Part shown: one piece after another, positions 1 to 6,872 of the stretch | Layout of the letters: each line of letters opens with the position of its first letter | Numbering within the stretch: position 1 is the stretch's first letter | Assembly: GCA_025456105.1 (NCBI GenBank) | Contig: JALOLG010000076.1 | Span: forward strand, 1 to 6,872 | Reading direction: 5' to 3' | Source of the DNA: Ilumatobacteraceae bacterium | GTDB taxonomy: Bacteria > Actinomycetota > Acidimicrobiia > Acidimicrobiales > Ilumatobacteraceae | Length of the DNA: 6,872 nucleotides | The notes under the pieces: generated by a model | What the model was told of the DNA's origin: nothing | What the model saw: only the letters and a program-made list of their open reading frames with translations | Databases searched by the model: none | Program-made: the position numbers and the translations under genes

Positions 1-1963
<1,963 letters not shown>

Positions 1964-1970
1964 GACGTCG

Positions 1971-1999
1971 AGATTAGCAGTTCCCGGACTCGATGTACA
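1971..1999 (-). promoter_or_regulatory. furA–katG promoter, predicted to give leaderless mRNA
   Basis: On the minus strand TGTACA (1999–1994, four of six bases match TTGACA) is followed after 17 bp by TAATCT (1976–1971, four of six match TATAAT). Only 7 bp separate the -10 from the furA GTG at 1963, so the expected transcription start falls on or next to the start codon. No purine-rich Shine-Dalgarno sequence precedes that GTG, which fits leaderless translation, common in actinobacteria. The element lies in one of the few AT-rich patches of the window. This is a reading by eye and no mapped start is available. Confidence 0.62.
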
Positions 2000-2001
2000 T
2001 C
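1992..2001. promoter_or_regulatory. Candidate FurA operator, perfect 10-bp palindrome
   Basis: GATGTACATC is a perfect inverted repeat centred between 1996 and 1997. It contains the whole -35 hexamer of the furA promoter. A bound dimer would block RNA polymerase, as expected for autoregulation by a Fur-type repressor. It also lies about 65 bp upstream of the divergent membrane-protein start, so it could act on both genes. Assignment to FurA rests on position only. Confidence 0.5.
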
Positions 2002-2051
2002 TGGACTGAGTAGGGATTTCTTGGTCGGACGTGCCGGGTACCGTGCGCACC

Positions 2052-2059
2052 GAGGAGGA
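2052..2059 (+). promoter_or_regulatory. Ribosome binding site that fixes the DUF808 gene start
   Basis: GAGGAGGA ends seven bases before the ATG at 2067. It selects this ATG over the in-frame GTG at 2031, which lacks a comparable signal and would add twelve residues that do not resemble the family's N-terminus. No convincing plus-strand promoter hexamers could be picked out between 1964 and 2050. Confidence 0.8.
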
Positions 2060-2066
2060 CGGTGGG

Positions 2067-3014
2067 ATGGCAGGTGGCTTGTTCGGTCTGCTCGACGACG
2101 TCGCGGCGCTCGCGAAGCTGGCGGCGGCGTCGATCGACGACGTGGGCGCGGCTGCCGGTCGGGCGAGCGTGAAGGCCGCCGGTGTGGTGGTCGACGACAC
2201 GGCCGTGACCCCCGCCTACGTGCACGGCATCGCTGCCGAGCGCGAGCTGCCGATCATCCGGCGCATCGCCACCGGCTCGCTGCGGAACAAGGTGCTGTTC
2301 ATCCTCCCGGCGGCGCTCGTGCTCAGCGAGCTCGTGCCGACCTTGGTCGAGATCATCCTGATGTGCGGCGGCTGCTTCCTCGCGTACGAGGGTGCCCACA
2401 AGCTGCACGCACGCATCCGGCCCCATGGCGACGGTCACGCAGCGGCCGCGGTGCACGAACCGGCCGACGAGCCCGAGCTGATCCGCGGCGCCGTGCGCAC
2501 CGACTTCATCCTGTCGGCCGAGATCATGGTGATCGCCCTGAAGGAGGTGCTCGACGAGGGCTTCGTGAGCCGAGCCGTGATCCTGCTGATCGTGGCGTTC
2601 GCGATCACCGCCGTGGTGTACGGCGTCGTGGCGCTGATCGTGAAGATGGACGACATCGGCCTGCGGCTCGCCGAGTCCGACCGTGCGGGCTCGCAGCGGG
2701 TGGGACGGGCGCTCGTGACGGGCATGCCGAAGCTGCTGGCCGTGCTGTCGGTGGTGGGCACCGCGGCGATGCTGTGGGTGGGTGGCCACATCCTCCTGGT
2801 CGGGTTCGACGAGCTCGGGTGGCACGGTCCGTACGACGTCGTGCACCACGTCGAGGAGTGGGCGCACGATGTGCCGGTGATCGGCGGCGTGCTGGGTTGG
2901 CTGCTCGCCACCGCGATCGCGGCGGCGGTGGGGTTGGCGGTCGGACTCGTCATCCTCGCCGTGGTGTCCCGCCTCCCTCGCCGGGGTGCGGCCCGCCACG
3001 CCGACGCGCACTGA
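2067..3014 (+). CDS. DUF808 / YedI-type inner-membrane protein
   Basis: A 315-residue membrane protein of the DUF808 family, whose E. coli member is YedI; the biochemical role is unknown. Family features seen are the start [20 protein letters not shown], the Asp-rich [10 protein letters not shown] near 40–49, ERELPII at 58–64, GSLRNKV at 70–76 and the highly conserved [18 protein letters not shown] at 141–158. Hydrophobic segments lie at about 75–109, 145–160, 168–193, 221–247 and 270–300, giving a multi-spanning topology. A His- and Ala-rich cytoplasmic-looking loop occupies about 111–137, and a basic tail ends in HADAH. Length is normal for the family. The gene is transcribed away from furA over a shared 103-bp region, so control by FurA is possible but unproven. 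It converges on the alpha/beta hydrolase gene, with 14 bp between stops. The family call is secure and the function is not known. Confidence 0.9.
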   Translation: MAGGLFGLLDDVAALAKLAAASIDDVGAAAGRASVKAAGVVVDDTAVTPAYVHGIAAERELPIIRRIATGSLRNKVLFILPAALVLSELVPTLVEIILMCGGCFLAYEGAHKLHARIRPHGDGHAAAAVHEPADEPELIRGAVRTDFILSAEIMVIALKEVLDEGFVSRAVILLIVAFAITAVVYGVVALIVKMDDIGLRLAESDRAGSQRVGRALVTGMPKLLAVLSVVGTAAMLWVGGHILLVGFDELGWHGPYDVVHHVEEWAHDVPVIGGVLGWLLATAIAAAVGLAVGLVILAVVSRLPRRGAARHADAH

Positions 3015-3033
3015 TCCGAGCGAGGCGATCAGT
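3010..3033. terminator. Possible bidirectional terminator at two convergent stops
   Basis: ACTGATC (3010–3016) and GATCAGT (3027–3033) form a perfect 7-bp stem around a 10-base loop. A further GCGC/GCGC pairing (3006–3009 with 3036–3039) is possible across a two-base bulge. The TGA ending the DUF808 gene (3012–3014) pairs base for base with the TCA (3029–3031) that is the TGA of the minus-strand hydrolase gene. There is no T-tract on either strand, so this is not a classical intrinsic terminator, though U-less hairpins are often proposed in high-GC actinobacteria. Confidence 0.45.
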
Positions 3034-3733
3034 CGGCGCCCGGTGTCGGCAGGCCGAGCACGCCGGGCAGCCACGCCTCGAGCCGCTCGAGGATCGTCTG
3101 GTCGCTGCGCCCGAGCAGGTGGCCGTCGCCCGGGAGCACGACCACCTCGCCCGAGCCGGCGATCATCTGCACGATCTGGCTCGACTCCGGCGGGAGGAGC
3201 TCGTCGCGGTCGCCGTGGAACAGCAGGAGCGGACGGCCGGCGAGCGCGCCGGCGACCTCGCACCCCGCGGACTGGGTGGCGAACGTGACGACCCCCGCGA
3301 CCTCCTCGGTCATCACCACGGCGACGCGGACGGCGACGGCGCCGCCGAAGCTGTGGCCCATGACGACGACACGCTCGGCGCCGGCGTCGACCGCCATCTC
3401 CACGGCACAGGCCACGTCGTGGGCGCACCGATCGAGGTCGTTCGGGACGCGGTACCCCACGCGCGACGTGAGCACTCCGTGCTCGGCCCAGTCGTCGGCG
3501 AGCCGGTGGTAGAGCCCGTGCCCCGGTCCGAGGACGCCGCCGAGCGCGCCACCGCACGCGACGATCGCCGCCCGCACCGCACCACTCGGCCGCGTGGTGA
3601 AGACCGACAGCAGACCCTGTGGCGTGTAGATCTCGGTGTGCTCGAGGCGCGGCGCGAGCTCGACCGAGCTGCGTGCGAGCACCTGCAGCGAGCCCAGCGG
3701 ACTCGGCACCTCGCTGCGATGGGCTGCTGCCAC
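3029..3733 (-). CDS. Small alpha/beta hydrolase
   Basis: A 234-residue alpha/beta-hydrolase-fold enzyme, probably cytoplasmic as no signal peptide is visible. The catalytic set is complete: Ser128 in the nucleophile elbow GHSFGG, Asp177 in HGDRDELLP and His205 in GDGHLLG. Glycine-rich GGALGGVLGPGHGLYHRLA (61–79) and RVGYRVPNDLDRCAHDV (91–107) recall the dienelactone-hydrolase-like and KANL3/Tex30-like branch, which has a RxxYRxPxxLxxCxxDV pattern; this is from memory. The substrate is unknown, with esterase or thioesterase activity the default guess. The fold lacks a large cap insert, in contrast to its neighbour. The GTG start lies 7 bp after the epoxide hydrolase stop, with only a weak purine run upstream (GAGGGG inside the previous gene). 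The first 30 or so residues are poorly conserved and the true start may be slightly downstream. It is the last gene of the minus-strand cluster. Confidence 0.88.
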   Translation of the reverse strand: MAAAHRSEVPSPLGSLQVLARSSVELAPRLEHTEIYTPQGLLSVFTTRPSGAVRAAIVACGGALGGVLGPGHGLYHRLADDWAEHGVLTSRVGYRVPNDLDRCAHDVACAVEMAVDAGAERVVVMGHSFGGAVAVRVAVVMTEEVAGVVTFATQSAGCEVAGALAGRPLLLFHGDRDELLPPESSQIVQMIAGSGEVVVLPGDGHLLGRSDQTILERLEAWLPGVLGLPTPGAD

Positions 3734-3740
3734 GGTCGGC

Positions 3741-4703
3741 TCAGAGCCCCTCGAGGAACCGGTCGAGCGCTGCGTTCACCTCGGCCGGCGCCTCCTGCTG
3801 GACCCAGTGTCCGGCGCCGGGCACGATCGTCGTGCCGCGGAAGTCGGTGCAGGCGGCCCCCGCATCGGCGAACAGGTCGGCGCCGGGCACCATCGAGCGG
3901 ACGAGGTCGTGCTCGCCGCCGATGAAGCACGCGGGCCGGTCGACGGTGGCGCCGAGGATGTCGGCGCACGCCGCAGGGTCGAGTGCCACCGCCCGGTAGC
4001 GGTTGAACGCCCCTCGGAAGCCGCTGCGCTCGAAGGTGCGGACGTAGAGGTCGAGGTCGTCGTCGGTCATGAAGCCGAGCGGTCCGGGCGGCGGGTCGGG
4101 CAGCAGCGACAGGAGCGACGCACCTCGGGGGCCGTCGGCGAGCAGCCCGACCGTCGCCGCGCCGGAGCCGGCGTGGTACACCCTCCGGAGGGCCGTCCGC
4201 ACGTCGGCCTCGAACTCGGCCTCGACGACCCCGGGCTCCTGGAAGCTGATCATGTAGAAGAACCGGTCGGCGTAGAGCTGGTCGAAGACGTCGAGCATCG
4301 AGAACGCTGCCGGCGGCGTGTGCGGCACGCTGAGCCCGGCGACGGCTCGGACCAGGTCGGGGTGCCGGATCGCCGTGTGCCACGCGATGGGCGCGCCCCA
4401 GTCGTGGCCGAACAGGACGACGTCGCCGCCGAGCGCCCGTGCGACCGCAGCGACGTCACCCGCCAGCTCGGTGAGCGTGTACCGCTCCACCTCGGCCGGG
4501 GCGGTGCTGCCGCCGTAGCCGCGCACGTCGAGGGCGGCCACGGTGAAGCCGCGACTCGTGAAGTGCGCGACCTGGTGGCGCCACGAGTGGGGGAGCTCCG
4601 GCCAGCCGTGGACGCAGAGGATCGGCGGGCCGTCACCCGACACCTCGACGCGCAGCGTGATGTCGCCGTGCTCGACGTGGAGCTCGCGGTCGGGACCGCT
4701 CAC
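3741..4703 (-). CDS. Soluble epoxide hydrolase (alpha/beta-hydrolase fold)
   Basis: A 320-residue enzyme that should open epoxides to vicinal diols through a covalent alkyl-enzyme ester. All expected residues are visible: the oxyanion-hole motif HGWP (32–35), nucleophile Asp101 in GHDWGA, acid Asp266 in GGEHDLVRSM and base His299 in GAGHWVQQEAP. The lid carries both epoxide-polarising tyrosines: Tyr150, ahead of SFQEPGVVE, and Tyr236 in FNRYR. These align with the lid tyrosines of mammalian soluble epoxide hydrolase and separate it from haloalkane dehalogenases, which lack this tyrosine pair. The DVRGYGGS segment (59–66) is typical. The GTG start overlaps the upstream stop as GTGA, with GGAG eight bases ahead, giving translational coupling to the oxidoreductase gene. 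The physiological substrate is unknown; the context suggests an oxygenated lipophilic compound made by neighbouring enzymes. Confidence 0.93.
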   Translation of the reverse strand: MSGPDRELHVEHGDITLRVEVSGDGPPILCVHGWPELPHSWRHQVAHFTSRGFTVAALDVRGYGGSTAPAEVERYTLTELAGDVAAVARALGGDVVLFGHDWGAPIAWHTAIRHPDLVRAVAGLSVPHTPPAAFSMLDVFDQLYADRFFYMISFQEPGVVEAEFEADVRTALRRVYHAGSGAATVGLLADGPRGASLLSLLPDPPPGPLGFMTDDDLDLYVRTFERSGFRGAFNRYRAVALDPAACADILGATVDRPACFIGGEHDLVRSMVPGADLFADAGAACTDFRGTTIVPGAGHWVQQEAPAEVNAALDRFLEGL

Positions 4704-6115
4704 GACGTCGCTCCGATCTCGGCGGGCTCCTGGAGCAGCCGGTCGAGGTTCTCGAGCGCCGGCTGGAGGTGGCCGGCGTAGCGCATCAGCTCGGAGGTGA
4801 CCTCGTCGTCGACACCCAGGAGCTGGGGGATGAGCTTGGCGACCGGGTCGAGGCGGGTCGACGCGATCCATGACTCCAGCTCCGGGTGCTGCTGCCATCG
4901 TCCCCGGGTCTCGAAGCTGGTGCGGAACATCCGGAGCCAGTCGCGGGGCACGTCGGGCGGCGCGATCGGCGGGCACAGCCAGTTCTTGGTCTCGAGGTCG
5001 TCGACCGTCGCCTCCACGTGCCCGATCATGGCGGCGCTGAAGGTGGGCTGGCACGTGCGCACCCACTGCAACGTGATGCGGCCCGGTTCGAAGATCGGGG
5101 TCGACGGCCTGGCCGGGATGCCGGTGGCCGAGCAGTCGACGTGGAGCGTGCCCGGGTCGGTGGGGATGCTCCCGTGGTCGAGCGCGATCTCGTCCGTCCG
5201 GATGGCCCGGACGTGTCCCAGTCGCACGACACCGGTGATGGAGCGCAGGAGCTCGAGCTCGCCGTCGCTCAGGATGGCGCAGTGGTACGCCGTCGGGGTG
5301 GTGTTCCGATCGATGCGCCGGAGCTCGTCGCACGCCTCGAGGCGCGCGAAGAGGTCGTCGATCGTGCTGGCCTCGGCGGCGGCCTGCGTCATGTCGGCGA
5401 GGCTGCGGCAGAACCGCGGGAAGAACTCCCGGCCGGGCTGGAAGTTGGCCCGGTTGAGCGTCCAGGAGTCCCGCGGCACGATCCATCGGATCCGATCCGG
5501 GTGCACGCCGTGACCGAGGAGCCAGCAGCAGGCGTCCATCGCGGTCTTGCCCGCACCGACGATCACGAACGACTCGTGGTCGGCGGCGAGTCGAGCGAGG
5601 TCGTTCGGCGGGACGCATCGGACGTCGTCGGCGACCTCGTACGGTGGCGGCGTCGTGGAGGGCACGCGCATCTGCGACCACGTGGCGTCGACGAACGTGC
5701 CGGCCTCGACCTGGCACCGTGCGCCCGAGAGCATCGATCGGACGGTGCCGTCGTCGTCGAGGTCGCTCATCGGGAGGTAGGTCACCTGCCCCGAGGGGAG
5801 GAGCCGGTGTCGCATGACCCGGTCGAAGTAGGCGACGACCTCGGGCCCGGAGGCGAGCTCGTAGAACCCGGCGTTCGGTCCGTCGGCGTCGATCGCATCG
5901 GCCCCGAGCGGCTCCGAGCCGACGCCGTAGTACGCCGACGGCTGGTGGAGCCGCACGTGCGGGTAGGCGTCGTTCCAGTGGCCGCCGGGCTGGGCGTGGC
6001 GGTCGACGACGACGACGGTGGCCTCGGTGGATCGGATCAGCTCGTCGACGAACGCCATGCCGGCCGCGCCGGCGCCGCGCACCACGTAGTCGGCGGCGAT
6101 CGTTCTGTGGTCCAC
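4700..6115 (-). CDS. FAD/NAD(P)-binding oxidoreductase, flavin-monooxygenase-like
   Basis: A 471-residue flavoprotein with two Rossmann motifs. GAGAAG at 14–19 follows the first strand (ADYVVR) and binds FAD, with Asp38 ending the second strand. GAGKTAMD at 187–194 follows ESFVIV and should bind NAD(P)H. A third family landmark is DCSATGIP at 328–335, the ATG motif that closes the nucleotide domain. After the first site comes GGHWNDAYPHVRLHQPSAYY (44–63), a block I associate with actinobacterial proteins labelled NAD(P)/FAD-dependent oxidoreductase. The FxGxxxHxxxW fingerprint of Baeyer-Villiger and N-hydroxylating flavin monooxygenases is not seen before the second Rossmann motif, so the reaction type is open. 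No signal peptide or membrane segment is evident. The start is GTG with a GGGGG run about five bases upstream. The stop overlaps the epoxide hydrolase start, which places both in one transcript. Confidence 0.85.
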   Translation of the reverse strand: MDHRTIAADYVVRGAGAAGMAFVDELIRSTEATVVVVDRHAQPGGHWNDAYPHVRLHQPSAYYGVGSEPLGADAIDADGPNAGFYELASGPEVVAYFDRVMRHRLLPSGQVTYLPMSDLDDDGTVRSMLSGARCQVEAGTFVDATWSQMRVPSTTPPPYEVADDVRCVPPNDLARLAADHESFVIVGAGKTAMDACCWLLGHGVHPDRIRWIVPRDSWTLNRANFQPGREFFPRFCRSLADMTQAAAEASTIDDLFARLEACDELRRIDRNTTPTAYHCAILSDGELELLRSITGVVRLGHVRAIRTDEIALDHGSIPTDPGTLHVDCSATGIPARPSTPIFEPGRITLQWVRTCQPTFSAAMIGHVEATVDDLETKNWLCPPIAPPDVPRDWLRMFRTSFETRGRWQQHPELESWIASTRLDPVAKLIPQLLGVDDEVTSELMRYAGHLQPALENLDRLLQEPAEIGATS

Positions 6116-6135
6116 TGGTGCCCCCGATCTCGCCC

Positions 6136-6199
6136 ACCCGTCCGGCGAGCGCGTGTGACGTCGCTGCCTAGCACAGGCGGCTGCAGCCCGCGGACGGGT
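6136..6199. repeat. 9-bp inverted repeat in the gap between two enzyme genes
   Basis: ACCCGTCCG (6136–6144) and CGGACGGGT (6191–6199) are perfect complements 46 bases apart. They sit in the 84-bp gap between the monooxygenase and the oxidoreductase. The right arm abuts the monooxygenase stop codon at 6200–6202. The spacer can form small internal pairings (GCGA with TCGC). It could be a long-loop transcript hairpin after the monooxygenase gene, or two operator half-sites. No good promoter hexamers were found in this gap. Confidence 0.4.
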
Positions 6200-6872
6200 T
6201 CAGGCCAGCGCGAGGAGGCGGTCGACGTTGTCCTGCGTGAACGCTTCGTCGGGCGCGGTCTCGGGGCCGGCGAGCAGCGAGATCATCAGCCCGAGCGACA
6301 GCGGGTCGGTCATCATCCCGGCACCGAACGCCTCCCGGCGCTGGCGCCCGGCCGGGGTGAAGGTGCAGCGCATCTCGGTGACCACGTGGGCGCCCATCCG
6401 CAGGCGGCGGCACCGCTCCGCTCGCTCGCGGACGTACGGCTCGAACGCCTCGAGTGACCAGTCGTCGCCGAGGAGCACGTCCGCCACCATGCGCGCATCG
6501 CGCATCGCGACGCTGAGCCCCTCGCCGATGATCGGGTCCGTCCAGCCGGCGGCGTCGCCGATCAGCACGACGCCGTCAGCGACCGGGCGGTCTGTCCACG
6601 AGTCCGAGCCGCGGACGTAGGCGCACGGTCCGGCCGGCTCGGCCGACGCGAGCGCCTCGCCGTACGGCAGGCAGTCGAGCCGGAACGATTCGAGGAAGTG
6701 GGCGGTGCGGTCGGCGCCGCCGGTGTGCGGTCCGGGTTCCACGGCGAGGTAGAGGCGCGCCAGATGGTCGGGGCGGGGGAAGATGAGGAAGTGCGCGGCG
6801 CCCTCGGTGCCGTTGGCAGCGTGCTCCGGCCAGCCCTCGCCGCGCACGAGCAGACCGCCCAGCAGGTAGGGG
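6200..6872 (-). CDS. PHBH-fold FAD-dependent monooxygenase, N-terminal part missing
   Basis: The last 223 codons of a flavoprotein whose reading frame stays open to the right window edge, so the start and the FAD-binding N-terminal Rossmann motif lie outside. The visible part contains the second FAD signature of the p-hydroxybenzoate hydroxylase fold, DGVVLIGDAAGWTDPIIGEG (visible residues 99–118). Its Gly-Asp contacts the ribityl and pyrophosphate of FAD, and the following helix reads LSVAMRDARMVADVL. Upstream, GTEGAAHFLIFPRPD and RLYLAVEP form the substrate-domain sheet typical of single-component aromatic hydroxylases and epoxidases. Such enzymes use NAD(P)H and O2 to hydroxylate or epoxidise small substrates. 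No internal start is proposed: GTG and other codons near the edge sit inside conserved sequence. It lies 84 bp upstream of the oxidoreductase on the same strand and may or may not share its transcript. Confidence 0.85.
   Translation of the reverse strand, partial: PYLLGGLLVRGEGWPEHAANGTEGAAHFLIFPRPDHLARLYLAVEPGPHTGGADRTAHFLESFRLDCLPYGEALASAEPAGPCAYVRGSDSWTDRPVADGVVLIGDAAGWTDPIIGEGLSVAMRDARMVADVLLGDDWSLEAFEPYVRERAERCRRLRMGAHVVTEMRCTFTPAGRQRREAFGAGMMTDPLSLGLMISLLAGPETAPDEAFTQDNVDRLLALA

Noticed and set aside
2031..2066. Upstream GTG start for the DUF808 protein
   Set aside because: The ATG at 2067 has a strong ribosome-binding site seven bases away and begins with the family's usual MAGG start.
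1964..2200. N-terminal extension of FurA up to 2200
   Set aside because: The extra 79 residues have no Fur similarity, overlap the divergent DUF808 gene and would bypass the promoter found at 1971–1999.
1974..3557. A 527-codon minus-strand frame antisense to the DUF808 gene
   Set aside because: The product is Arg/His/Asp-rich without domains. The plus strand encodes a membrane protein with conserved family motifs.
3741..6137. A 798-codon minus-strand frame suggesting an N-terminal extension or fusion of the epoxide hydrolase
   Set aside because: Upstream of 4703 the frame is the out-of-frame shadow of the oxidoreductase, Arg/Pro-rich and without domains. The GTGA start at 4703 fits the family's N-terminus.
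4886..6457. A 523-codon plus-strand frame antisense to the oxidoreductase and monooxygenase
   Set aside because: No motif is visible and composition is that of an antisense shadow; the minus strand carries clear FAD and NAD(P) motifs here.

Overview
The window is a high-GC, densely coded stretch with GTG starts and overlapping genes. It looks like an actinobacterial chromosome. The furA–katG pair at the left is the arrangement known from mycobacteria and other Actinobacteria. An assignment to a lineage below that, for example Acidimicrobiia, would be a guess. I see no mobile element, CRISPR array, tRNA, rRNA or prophage signal.

Left part (1–1963, minus strand): a peroxide-stress operon. A Fur-family repressor of the FurA/CatR type is followed by catalase-peroxidase katG, which runs off the left edge. 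The two genes overlap as ATGA. The furA promoter can be read directly: a -35-like and a -10-like hexamer 17 bp apart, then 7 bp to a GTG start with no ribosome-binding site. This predicts a leaderless mRNA. A perfect 10-bp palindrome covers the -35 and is the obvious candidate operator.

Middle (2067–3014, plus strand): a divergently transcribed DUF808/YedI-type inner-membrane protein, sharing the 103-bp intergenic region with furA. It converges on the next gene with only 14 bp between the stop codons. Both stop codons lie in the paired arms of one small stem-loop.

Right part (3029–6872, minus strand): four enzyme genes in transcription order. They are the C-terminal part of a PHBH-fold FAD monooxygenase (cut by the right edge), a two-Rossmann FAD/NAD(P) oxidoreductase, a soluble epoxide hydrolase with a complete catalytic set, and a small alpha/beta hydrolase. 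The last three are packed with a 4-nt overlap and a 7-bp gap and are almost certainly one transcript. Together they suggest an oxygenation and hydrolysis route for an unknown lipophilic substrate, such as epoxidation, epoxide opening and further oxidation. The substrate cannot be read from sequence.

All genes belong to recognisable families and nothing demands a new system. The points most worth a second look are the leaderless furA promoter with its palindrome, the symmetrical convergent-stop hairpin, and the oxidoreductase–epoxide hydrolase cluster.
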